Below the pieces are notes generated by a model. It was not told where the DNA came from. It worked only from the letters and a program-made list of their open reading frames with translations, and did no database searches. DNA of 37,275 nucleotides from the IMG/VR virus record IMGVR_UViG_3300025820_000005, positions 1-37,275 of that record, one strand, 5' to 3'. Shown here in pieces: positions 16,497-26,100 of this stretch; positions within the stretch are counted from its first letter, which is position 1, and every line of letters starts with the position of its first letter. Made by a program: the position numbers and the translations under genes. This DNA comes from a virus.

Positions 16497-19400
16497 TGGC
16501 TGATAGAGATAAAAGTCTGACGCCTTTTAATTTTCCTTTGAATGGGCGGTTGATTACCAAATTGGATGGTACTTTACTTCCTGATAGCCATTTTCAGGTA
16601 TTAGAAAACCTGAGATATAACGATGGCGGGATTGAAGCTATTAGCGGCGGTATGACAAAAATAAACGCTACTGTCTTACCTAAATTAAAAGTCCAGAATG
16701 GTTTTTTCTTTAAGAAAGCCGCGCCTAATACAGAGAGTCATATATTCATTCAGGTAACAAACCCTGCGGATAAAACGTCCGCTATTTACAAAAGTGACGG
16801 GAGTGATGCCTCAGTTCCTGAGGAGACCACCTTTTCGCTATTCCATACGTTAACCTCAGATAATACAGTTTATTTCACGGAAGCACCCGACCAGAGCATA
16901 GTTTATTGTAATGGGATAGGTAATTATATATGGTCAGGCGAAGAATACAGGTGCGGGAAATTTATCAATTTCGACCCTGGCGGAAGTTTCAGTTACGATT
17001 ATACAGTTCAGGCTAATAACAATATAACCAATGCGGATAATGTATTTACGCTTTCACGGGTTTTGTCTGGTCTTCTGCCCACTACGGAAGGATTATGGAA
17101 GTTTGACGATAATTTGAATGATTCATCTGGCAAGGCAAAAACGCTTACTGGGGTGGGGACGCCGACTTATACTACTGGACTTTTCGAAAAGGCTTTAGCC
17201 CTCAATGGAAGTTCCCAATATGTTTACCGAGCATCTGATGCTGATTTCGATATGTCTGGTGGGCAGTGGACTTTCGATGGACGTATTTATGTTACCTCAT
17301 TGGCTACGGAAAGACCAATATGGTTTTGGAAAACAGATGCTGATAACTATGTAAAATTGTTCGTGACAACTGGTGGAGCGATTTCTTTTGTCATTTATGA
17401 CACGGGAGACAAAGTTGTGGAGCTTACCACTCCCGATGGCGTTGTCGCCCTTAATACATGGACTTATTTTGAGGTAGCCGAAGATGGAGATGTTTGGTAT
17501 TTATATGCGGGGACATCAGGGCTTGCTACGTTATATGATATAGATGAAGAAAATAATAACAGGGCGGTGTTATATTCAGAAAATTTTACTTTAGGATATG
17601 ATGAAACTACTTACTTTGCGGGATATATGGATGAGTTTAGGTTCAATTCTACGATAATCCATACTGAGCCGTTCCAAATACCTATTACCGCTTATACTGA
17701 CGAATATGGTTCCCATGTTTATGTTGGCTCTACCCGCCCAATTTCTGGTGTAAAATATTATGTGGATACAGCTAACACTACTACGGGAACTGTAGTTGGA
17801 TATTATTGGGACGGGTCTGCGTGGGTCTTGTTAAGTTCATTAGTGGATGGTACCGCAACTGCGGGGAAACCACTAGCCAAGACAGGCTCTATTACTTTTA
17901 GTAGTACTGTTGATACCGCTAAAGTGAAAGTTATCGAAGAAAATATTGCCTACTTTTACTACTTCGTTTTCTATGGGATTGATGCGACCACTAAACTAAA
18001 AGAAGTTACTGTTTACGCTCCGCCTCAAGAGCTAGTGGATATATGGGACGGTACGCCGAGACAGGTATATTCGTGTATAAGAAGGCTTCTTGGCAAATCA
18101 ACTGATTATACACCAAACGTATATGCGTTAGATTACAATGCCAACATTGATGATACGTATGTCTCAATCGGCGGCCTTACATCATCGGGCTGGCTGGCAT
18201 TCGGTTTTAATGAAAGGGTATCTGCCATAAAAATATTTATGGGGGGAACTTCTGTTAATGAATATGTTCGAAGTCTTTCTGTCCAATACTGGAATGGTAG
18301 TGAATGGACATCAGTCGGGAGTATTGAAGATGGAACTTCGGTAAATGGAAGAACTTTAAGCAGAACTGGTATAATCTCATGGAATGCTCCATCAAGAGTA
18401 AATGAGTTTCCTGTCAGTGTTGCTAATAGTTCTAAGTGGTATTATTACAGGTTAGTACCGTCTGGATTCCTATCAATAAAGGTAAGGATTGACCATGTTC
18501 AGGGGATACCTGTTCAGTCTGAAATTCCGCCCTATCGTTATCCGCTATTATGGCAGAATAGATTGTGGTTATTGAACGACCAATCTAAGGCGGCTAATGC
18601 TGCATTAGGCAGTAGCTATGGGACTGCTTGTGTCTTTAATGGGACTGATAGTGGGTTGTTGCTGTTCGGCGGGTCTAAGGGGCTTACGGCAGGGGCGACC
18701 CTGTTTACAAGATTCGGCGGGTCATTGTATGAGAATATGATAGTCTGCAAGAGTAATGAAACATATCTTGTTGACGGGGTTTCTTTTACAGGAGAATATG
18801 CGTTTGTAGTTTATCAGGTATCAGGCGTAAGGGGGTGCATAGCTCCGCTAACAATGAAAGCCTGCGATACAGGATACGAAGTTGCGGCGGGTGTTACAAA
18901 GCATGTGCTGACTTGGTTATCCAATTCTGGCGTGGTAATGTTCGACACCAACTCAATCATTGAAGTGTCTAGTGATGTAGATGATAAAGTGTCCGTGGGT
19001 GTTCCAGGGGGTATATCTTCTACGTTGGCTTCTTCGTCCTTTGCCTTTTATGATGCTACGAGGGGCGAATATCATTTACTGATTCCTACGGGAACTACGC
19101 CAACTTACCTTACAGAAGAACTTGTTTATGATACTATCAGAAAGAGATGGTATAATATAAAGAGGGGAACAAAGTATCTATGGTGCGGGTTTCAGGTAGA
19201 AGACAGCAGCGGGAATGCTTATGTATATGGCGGGACTGGTGACGGATATATTGAAAGACTAGAAAATGGGACTACCTTTGATGGTGTTGCTATTGCATAC
19301 AAGTTTAGGTTACCCGACTCTTTACTTAACCAATCATGGGATACAAGAAAAGAAATAAGGCAAATCAGGCTTGTGGGCAAATGCAAGACTACAACTACGC

Positions 19401-19642
19401 AGACCGTTGCGGTAACGCATTATGCTGATGGAAATACAACGGCGTCAACTCCCGCTATAATTCCTTTTGCAAATAATAAAGCAGGTAGAAGATTTTATAA
19501 ATTTGTAAGGTCTGTATCTTTAAGAGGATGTACTCACAGTCTGGAGTTTTCCATTTCCACGACTAATGAAAGTGGAGGGTTCGCCCCCTTATATGTAAGC
19601 GGACTTTATAAAGTAATTGATTATGATATGGAGGAGACATGA
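16496..19642 (+). CDS. Tail nozzle/hub-like protein with inserted lectin-type domain, 1048 aa
   Basis: N-terminal (PFNFPLNGRLITKLDGTLLPDSHFQVLENLRYNDGGIEAISGG) and C-terminal regions (VPGGISSTLASSSFAFYDATRGEYHLLIP...VYDTIRKRWYNI) look like podovirus stabilisation or nozzle proteins such as P22 gp10, a beta-propeller closing the short tail. Residues ~198-385 are a different module: GLWKFDDNLNDSSGKAKTLT...FDGRIYV...MDEFRFN, the hallmark of a concanavalin A/laminin-G-like jelly roll that often binds glycans. Further beta repeats follow (two YYW/SxxxGTxxxGxxLxxTGxI units near residues 440-480 and 600-640). Host-surface binding by the insert is inferred. Confidence 0.7.
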   Translation: MADRDKSLTPFNFPLNGRLITKLDGTLLPDSHFQVLENLRYNDGGIEAISGGMTKINATVLPKLKVQNGFFFKKAAPNTESHIFIQVTNPADKTSAIYKSDGSDASVPEETTFSLFHTLTSDNTVYFTEAPDQSIVYCNGIGNYIWSGEEYRCGKFINFDPGGSFSYDYTVQANNNITNADNVFTLSRVLSGLLPTTEGLWKFDDNLNDSSGKAKTLTGVGTPTYTTGLFEKALALNGSSQYVYRASDADFDMSGGQWTFDGRIYVTSLATERPIWFWKTDADNYVKLFVTTGGAISFVIYDTGDKVVELTTPDGVVALNTWTYFEVAEDGDVWYLYAGTSGLATLYDIDEENNNRAVLYSENFTLGYDETTYFAGYMDEFRFNSTIIHTEPFQIPITAYTDEYGSHVYVGSTRPISGVKYYVDTANTTTGTVVGYYWDGSAWVLLSSLVDGTATAGKPLAKTGSITFSSTVDTAKVKVIEENIAYFYYFVFYGIDATTKLKEVTVYAPPQELVDIWDGTPRQVYSCIRRLLGKSTDYTPNVYALDYNANIDDTYVSIGGLTSSGWLAFGFNERVSAIKIFMGGTSVNEYVRSLSVQYWNGSEWTSVGSIEDGTSVNGRTLSRTGIISWNAPSRVNEFPVSVANSSKWYYYRLVPSGFLSIKVRIDHVQGIPVQSEIPPYRYPLLWQNRLWLLNDQSKAANAALGSSYGTACVFNGTDSGLLLFGGSKGLTAGATLFTRFGGSLYENMIVCKSNETYLVDGVSFTGEYAFVVYQVSGVRGCIAPLTMKACDTGYEVAAGVTKHVLTWLSNSGVVMFDTNSIIEVSSDVDDKVSVGVPGGISSTLASSSFAFYDATRGEYHLLIPTGTTPTYLTEELVYDTIRKRWYNIKRGTKYLWCGFQVEDSSGNAYVYGGTGDGYIERLENGTTFDGVAIAYKFRLPDSLLNQSWDTRKEIRQIRLVGKCKTTTTQTVAVTHYADGNTTASTPAIIPFANNKAGRRFYKFVRSVSLRGCTHSLEFSISTTNESGGFAPLYVSGLYKVIDYDMEET

Positions 19643-21117
19643 GTTTAATAGGCGATGCTCAGGCGTTTATAAGAGAACAAAAATACGGGCAGTCAAGGCA
19701 ATTACCGCCTAGAGGTGGAAGCCCACGGGCGCAGCCTAGCTACATGACCGCTGCTTTGGAATCTCCTGGTGGATTTCAGACACAATCTGTTGAACAGCAA
19801 TATGATACCACAAAGCAACAGAGAGAGGGAAAGCCTAAGGAAAAGCCTAGCGGTATACTGAATATGCCCGCCCTTACCTCACCTTTGAATCAGCAAATAC
19901 CTGAACTTTCTGATTTGGAAAAAGCAAAAGGATATTTGGGCATAGCTAGAACTGGTGTCGAAGCTGCTAATCTTGCAGTAAAGGGGATAGATAGTATAGC
20001 CGATACTGATTTAGGAGGTACGGTAGGAGACACTCTAGGTAGCGTTGGGGCAGCGTTGAAGCCTGCTGCTGCAGCATTGAGTGCTTATAATATAGCAAGA
20101 GGGAAAGGAACTCCAGAAGATTATAAGGCTGTTGGTATGCAGATAGGCAGAGCAGCCCCCGCTGTTATTGATGCTATTACTTCAGTAACGAGTTTAGGTT
20201 CTAATATCCCAGCAATTAGCGGGTTTGGCGGTAGCGGTAGTGCAGCCGCTGCAAGCACTGCTGCAAGTTCTCTTGGGTCTACTATTGGAGGCGTTGTGGG
20301 CGGGATTTCAAATGTGGCTGGTTATAATGCGACAAGAGAATTAGCTGGGGCAGCATTTGGGATGGGAGCCAGAACAATGCAAAAAAGTGGACACAAAGAA
20401 ACACGCCGAGCTGGACAGCAAATGAGTACATGGTTAGCACGCCCGATTTCCGAGAACGCTTCTCTAGCAATGGCATCACAACATATAACAAGAAACATTG
20501 CAGATATGTTTGGCAAGGATAATCCTGTATCTAAGTTCTTATATACTGACCCTTATGTGCGGTCAATAGGTAGAGCGATTGGGTACTTTACAAACCCCGC
20601 TGCTGGCATTGTAGACTTATTTAAAGGTAGCCAACGAAAAGCTATAAAAAATGAATTAAAGAAAATCCAGAAAAACCCAGCAACTAGGGTTGGGGCAGCA
20701 ATTTTATCTGGTGGTCTCAGCGAAATATTTTGTTTTGCTGAAGGCACGCCTATTGAAATGGAAGACGGAACTACCAAACCAGTAGAAGAAGTAAGGATAG
20801 GCGATTTCTGTAAAGGCGGTGGCTTAGTTACGGGTTATGGAGTTTGCCTGTCTGGAGATATTTATGACTATCAAAACGTCCATGTAACAGGCTCCCACGC
20901 TGTATATGAAGATAGAAAATGGATAAGAGTAAAAGATAGTAAGATTGCAAAGCCTGTAGTTCTTGATGACGTGATAAAGGTTTATATTCTGAATAATCTA
21001 AACCACTTACTGATAGTGAACGGGATTATCTTTGCCGACTTTGGTGAAGTTACCAATAGCGGACATATGAATGACGATGAGAGGTTGGAATACTTAAATG
21101 CTCATTGCAGAATTTAA
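19639..21117 (+). CDS. Virion protein with C-terminal Hint (intein-like) domain, 492 aa
   Basis: Residues 1-360 are low-complexity, Ala/Gly/Ser-rich, with amphipathic helices, as in internal virion or tail-tip proteins. From Cys365 the sequence is a Hint domain: CFAEGTPIEMEDGTTKPVEEVRIGD (block A), then NVHVTGSHAVYED (~residues 413-425) giving the block B Thr417-x-x-His420 pair, and a closing strand NHLLIVNGIIFADFGEVTN. Hint domains cleave or splice at their first Cys. The usual C-terminal His-Asn end is not seen, so N-terminal cleavage rather than splicing is expected. It overlaps an acetyltransferase gene by 20 nt. Confidence 0.75.
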   Translation: MSLIGDAQAFIREQKYGQSRQLPPRGGSPRAQPSYMTAALESPGGFQTQSVEQQYDTTKQQREGKPKEKPSGILNMPALTSPLNQQIPELSDLEKAKGYLGIARTGVEAANLAVKGIDSIADTDLGGTVGDTLGSVGAALKPAAAALSAYNIARGKGTPEDYKAVGMQIGRAAPAVIDAITSVTSLGSNIPAISGFGGSGSAAAASTAASSLGSTIGGVVGGISNVAGYNATRELAGAAFGMGARTMQKSGHKETRRAGQQMSTWLARPISENASLAMASQHITRNIADMFGKDNPVSKFLYTDPYVRSIGRAIGYFTNPAAGIVDLFKGSQRKAIKNELKKIQKNPATRVGAAILSGGLSEIFCFAEGTPIEMEDGTTKPVEEVRIGDFCKGGGLVTGYGVCLSGDIYDYQNVHVTGSHAVYEDRKWIRVKDSKIAKPVVLDDVIKVYILNNLNHLLIVNGIIFADFGEVTNSGHMNDDERLEYLNAHCRI

Positions 21118-21520
21118 TCCTGATAAGCATTATAGTCAACTGTGCGACCTTTGGAAAGAGCATAACTGGTGCCCTTGCCCCCTTGATGCTATACCGAAAG
21201 AAAGCTATATTGCCAAAAACAATGGAAGTATACTGGCTTTTATGGCAATGTATGTAGACGAAAAGACTATTGCCGTAATAGACTGGGCGGTAAGTAACAA
21301 GATATATCCAAAAGAAATTAGAGCGTATGCCCTTAAAACTTTATTTGAATATCTTGTAGAGCGAGCAAAAAAGAAAGGGTGTAATTATATTTACAGTTTC
21401 ACAGGCAATAAGAAGTGGGGTCAGAAGATGGAGTCTTATGGCATGAGGCTTGCCGAGCAGGATGCGGCGACTTATATAATGCCATTGAATAACGGAGATG
21501 TAAGCTTTATCAGCGATTAG
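21098..21520 (+). CDS. GNAT-family acetyltransferase-like protein, 140 aa
   Basis: Size and pattern fit a GNAT fold: N-terminal helix pair (QLCDLWKEHNW), a strand ending in ILAFMAMYV, a central strand (TIAVIDWAV), then helix-rich acetyl-CoA-binding part (ALKTLFEYLVERAKKKGCNYIYSFT) and a closing strand (AATYIMPL). The Q/RxxGxG/A loop is not canonical, so activity is uncertain. It starts inside the 3' end of the Hint-domain gene and precedes internal virion protein genes, a place where several podovirus genomes carry such a gene. Substrate unknown. Confidence 0.6.
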   Translation: MLIAEFNPDKHYSQLCDLWKEHNWCPCPLDAIPKESYIAKNNGSILAFMAMYVDEKTIAVIDWAVSNKIYPKEIRAYALKTLFEYLVERAKKKGCNYIYSFTGNKKWGQKMESYGMRLAEQDAATYIMPLNNGDVSFISD

Positions 21521-21530
21521 GAGGTAAACT

Positions 21531-22085
21531 ATGGGAGATTTAATGCAACAGGCTTTCGATGCTATCAAAAACCAGAGGGGGCAATCAAGGTTGACAGGCA
21601 ATCAACAGTTAATGGGCGGCGCCAATCAGGATGAACCTCTGTATGAAGGCTACTTTGATGCCATGATGAAAAACAGAAGGGCGGACAGGGCGCAGGCAAT
21701 ACAACAGGAACAATTCAACCGCCAAATGCTTATGAGTAACCGCCAAATGAACATGAATGAAAAAATGATAAAACAGAGTAACGCCTTAGGGTGGGGACAA
21801 TTAGGCGCACAAGCTTTGGGGTATGGTATGAAAGCCATGCAGCCAGCAATAGATAGATGGCTTGCGCCATCACAGGCGACTACTCAGTCAGAAACACAGT
21901 CATTAGGAGGCAGTTATGGTGGGTCTCAGTTCTCTGATGACCAGTATCCAGCATTTACACCATACGACAAGGCGCTGACGGATATGTATGACCCATCCAG
22001 CACTACATCCTTTATGGGTGATTGGTTTGGTGATTGGTTTGGTGATTTGTTTAAAATGTTTGATTTTAGTTTCGATGTCTTTTAG
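21531..22085 (+). CDS. Putative internal virion protein, 184 aa
   Basis: Gln-, Met- and Asn-rich (QQEQFNRQMLMSNRQMNMNEKM) with an amphipathic helical centre and a C-terminus with tandem WFGDWFGDLFKMFDFSFDVF-like aromatic repeats encoded by repeated GATTGGTTTGGT units at 22020-22043. Composition is that of ejection or core proteins that contact membranes. GGAGG precedes the ATG. Followed by two larger putative ejection proteins. Function inferred from order. Confidence 0.55.
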   Translation: MGDLMQQAFDAIKNQRGQSRLTGNQQLMGGANQDEPLYEGYFDAMMKNRRADRAQAIQQEQFNRQMLMSNRQMNMNEKMIKQSNALGWGQLGAQALGYGMKAMQPAIDRWLAPSQATTQSETQSLGGSYGGSQFSDDQYPAFTPYDKALTDMYDPSSTTSFMGDWFGDWFGDLFKMFDFSFDVF

Positions 22086-22140
22086 GAGGATTGCGAGATT
22101 ATTAATTTCTGATATTAATTTCCGATAAGGAGGCAATAAT

Positions 22141-23106
22141 ATGAATGTACCATATACAAGTCCAGCAGTTTTGGGTGAAGGGTTTGCCAAAGGGATAGAG
22201 ATGTATAACCAATCCCAGCAAGCAGCTCTGAACAGAAATCAGGCTTTGCACGCTAAACTGCAATATGAGAAGGCAATGGAGTTTATACCGCTTGATAAAA
22301 TAGCAAAAGGTATCCCGCCTGATTTGCAGGAGCCGATATTGAAAATAGCTGAAGGCGGCGGATATATAAAGGAAATCAACGGCGTGAATGGTGTGCACAA
22401 ATACCAGTTACAGAACTTTATGAAAGACTTCGCACGAAACAAACTATGGCAGGCTACTGTATTGGAAGAAGCCTCTAACATGATTGCTGAAAGGCTTGAG
22501 CCAGCTAAACAGGAATATCAGCAGCTTCAGGCTCAGGTACAGTCAGATTTGGCTGAATATCAGGGCAGGATTAAGGATATAAAAGGGAGGGAAGCCAAAT
22601 TAGGGTACCCACTCAATTCTCAAATCAGAAAGATTGAGGAAGAGATGCGGCAGTATCAGACCACAAGCCCCGCCTTTGCCAAAATGAAACAGCTTGAAAG
22701 CGATATAATGAAGGCAACTGAGCTACACTTGAAAAGAATAAATGCGCTTGGTATGATTGAAACTGGTTATGAAAATGATACAAAAAAATACGGTAGGGAA
22801 AATGCGCTGAAACTTTATCAGGGAATGGTATCAAGAGAAGCCCTTGATTATAATCTGGAACGCCAGAAACAGCGAGCCAAGTATGAAGAAATAGAAAACA
22901 TAGAGCGTATGAAACAGGCAGGTGCGACCACAAGAGCTGGTATGAGAAACAACTCTACTCGTGGACTCCCGCCAGTTGGACAGTGGGAAGAGGAACAGCC
23001 CAACTTCCTTAGCCGTGCAGTAAGAAGTGTATTCGGCGGCAAACCCAAAGATGAAGGGGAAGAGATAGACACTAAAGAGATAGACATTAACCGGTACTTA
23101 AAATAG
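22141..23106 (+). CDS. Putative internal virion / ejection protein, 321 aa
   Basis: The N-terminal ~50 residues (PAVLGEGFAKGIEMYNQSQQAALNRNQAL) look like the start of podovirus core proteins. A long coiled coil covers ~100-260 (MIAERLEPAKQEYQQLQAQV...), followed by a basic low-complexity tail. No enzyme motif is visible. AAGGAGG lies 7 nt before the ATG. The upstream gap (22086-22140) contains a direct repeat of ATTAATTTCYGAT. Located between the 184-aa and 1360-aa proteins, so one of three likely ejected proteins. Confidence 0.55.
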   Translation: MNVPYTSPAVLGEGFAKGIEMYNQSQQAALNRNQALHAKLQYEKAMEFIPLDKIAKGIPPDLQEPILKIAEGGGYIKEINGVNGVHKYQLQNFMKDFARNKLWQATVLEEASNMIAERLEPAKQEYQQLQAQVQSDLAEYQGRIKDIKGREAKLGYPLNSQIRKIEEEMRQYQTTSPAFAKMKQLESDIMKATELHLKRINALGMIETGYENDTKKYGRENALKLYQGMVSREALDYNLERQKQRAKYEEIENIERMKQAGATTRAGMRNNSTRGLPPVGQWEEEQPNFLSRAVRSVFGGKPKDEGEEIDTKEIDINRYLK

Positions 23107-23117
23107 GATACTAGCTC

Positions 23118-26100
23118 ATGGACTTGTGGGAAAAGATTCGTAGCCAAAAGAACTTTCAGTCTTTGGATTATGAAAAACAGCTTTTAGTCGGAGAGAATTT
23201 TTTCAAGCAGGAGATAGCAGAGAGTGAAGCGTTCAAATCCCTGAAGACAGATGAAGAAAGAAACAAAGTCTACAAGAACTTCATGGCTACGTTGAAGCCG
23301 ACAGAAGATTTAGCTAAACAACAAATAGCGAACAGAAAAAAACCAACCTTTCATACAGGTTTTGTAATGCCTGCTGTTAAATCGGTTGGTGAGGCGGCCG
23401 TGGCTGCTGCAACTATGCCAGTTGGCTTAATCGTTGGTGGGGGGCAGTTTGTGACTGAAGGTGTTGGACACGCTGCACTGGCTGGCATTGATTTGTTGCA
23501 AGGTAGAAAAACCACCCCTGCCGCACAGACTTTAGCTGATATGAGTGAGCGTGCTTTAGGTACAGTAGAGAAACTTACCTATATGCCGAAATCAAAAGGA
23601 GGGCAAGCTATTGTAGAGACCGCATTACTTCCTTTTGAAAATTTGGCTGAAGCAGGACACCGAAAACAATCCGAATATTATGACAAAGCAGATATTGCAC
23701 AAATGAACGGATGGGGCAATATTGCTGACAACCTAAGAGCGAAAGGTTTTTTAGTCGGGTATGGTAGTGAGGCATTACCGCTGTTACTACCCTTTTTATT
23801 CAGGGGCGGAATTGGCATTTCGAGACAGGTAAAAACTGCGTATAACCGTTTACCTCATAGAACAAAAATAGTTCTTTCAGAAACCCAACGAAATATAAAA
23901 GCAGATATGGATGCTGGTAAATTGTCTAATGCTCAAATCAAGGAAGCTTGGAAAAATCCGGAAAACAGGGAAGCAATCCTAAATAAATATGTTAGGACAC
24001 AGCAAACACCAGAACAAGCAACTGTAATAGAGCAGGTGTTTCAAAAGAAGAAAGCTGCAAAGCCCGCAGAATCCGTCCAAGAATCTATTATTATAGACAA
24101 AACAGGACAAAAGAAAGTAGTGACTGGGCAAAAAGGGAAGGGGCAAAGACAATTATCCGAAGCTGAGTTAAAAGCGTACCATGATGAAGCTGTAAAAAGC
24201 CACGATGCTAAGGCAAGAAAGCTTAATAATTTAGACCCTAATCCCACCATTAAGCAGGGCGTGGTTGAGCCTGTAGGGGTTGATATGTTGCGAAAACGGG
24301 GTATAACTGAATTGACTTCAGAGCAAGTCCCCTCTCAATACCGTGTAGCAATTAAAGATAATAAGGGGAATATCATTAAAGGCAAAAAAGGGGAAACACA
24401 TGGGCAGCAAATAGAACGCCTGTTAAAAGAAGGCAAAGATGTGGCGTGGGGTAATGAGACTGGTTTTGTAGACACTAAAGGACAATATATAAAACAGGCA
24501 CAATCTCCTAAAGTTGCAAAAATATTAGAAGCACAGGAAGGGGCGGGTGTTCTTACTGCCGATAAATTAGCTAACCTTGATGCAAGAGTGGCAAAGATAA
24601 AAGTAAATATAAATAGACTGAAGGCGGAAGCAGAGACTAACCCTAAATTAGTTGAGACTAATATTAAGAAAATAGAAGCCCTCATGAACGAAGCATATGA
24701 GATACAGAGGAAAGTAATTGACGCTAAAAAGAAAGCGGCACCGCCTGCTGCTACCCTTGATGTGCTTGGTTTACAATCTATCTGGGAGAAAGCTGCCAAG
24801 TTGGTATCCAGTAAGACATCTAAGTTCTTGAGCCTGTTCAGAACAAAGCCAGAGTTAAAACCTGCCCTGCAAAAAGGTTTGGAGTCCATGATAGAACATG
24901 ACAGGGCTATCAGAAATGTAGAATTCATGGCTAAAGAACTGACAAAAATAGTCAATGATTTCCAGCCCGATAAAAACAGACAGATGCTCATGGTTCATGC
25001 TTATGAACATAAGATGCGGGGCAAATACTGGGAGCAGCTTACTGAGCCTGAGAAGAAAATGGTAAAATGGGCGGCGGCTGAGAAGCAGAAACTCAATGAC
25101 TTTATCGAAGAAAACAAAATCCTGACAATGATGCACGATAAGAAAATAAACCATATATACCACCATTGGATAGATGCAAAGACTGGTGAGGCTTATAAGG
25201 CATTTTATGGGAAGTTCAGCAAAGGTTTACCTCAATCGAAGCAAAGGGAAATCCCAACTTATGAAGTTGGTATTGAAAAAGGATTGAAACCCGCCACAAC
25301 TAACATAGGTGAACTGATAGGGCTGGAATGGATTGCTGCAACAAGGGCGAATAGTGCAAGGGCTTTAATCAAAAATTTATATGGCATAAAGGGAGACCCG
25401 AATACCAGTATTCAATTAAGATTTAACAAGGAACCTGTCCCTATCAGAATGGTAGAACGGTGGGATATGCTTGTGAAGCAGGGATTAACGGAAGGATATA
25501 AAAGGTATACAAACCCTGCATTGGATAAAGCGATGGCTTTCAAGACAGCCGATGGTAAGGTGGTTATTTTCAAAGGTGCTGTTGGTATTAGGGAAGAACT
25601 GTATCCGTTTGTGCGTTCTTATATAGAATCGCCCAGTTATGGGAAGCTATCTCAATTAAATTTTGTCTCCAAGAGCATGAAACTAGGCATGAGTTTCTTT
25701 CATATTGTATCTTTGGGCGTTCAGGAGCTGGCTAATATGAGGGTGCCGTTTACCCATATACCTGAAGGGCTTCGTATGATTAAAGACCTTACACCTGAAG
25801 TAAAAATCCTGCACCGAGAAGGACTTGAGTTATGGAAAGGTTACGAGGACTTGGGATATAAGAACAAGTTCTTTGAAGGGACTGGTCTGGTATCAAAGAC
25901 TGGGAATGTAGTTACAGCCCCAGTTCGTTTAATGCGTGACTTTATTTTTGATATTGTCCAGCCAGGGATGAAAACATCTTTTGCTGTTATGCAGTTCAAT
26001 AAGCTACTCCCGAAATATTTAAAACAATATAGTCCAGGGCATTCAGTAGAGAGTGTGATGGCTGCTATAAAGCAGAATAAAAAACTACCAGAAGGCGCCT

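Noticed and set aside
22018-22050. WFGD repeat as a mobile or regulatory repeat
   Set aside because: It is an in-frame coding repeat at the end of a virion protein, best explained as aromatic protein repeats.
24335-24991. 218-aa minus-strand ORF inside the 1360-aa gene
   Set aside because: Antisense shadow of a coherent long gene; the product is Ser/Leu-rich without motifs and has no ribosome site or operon context.
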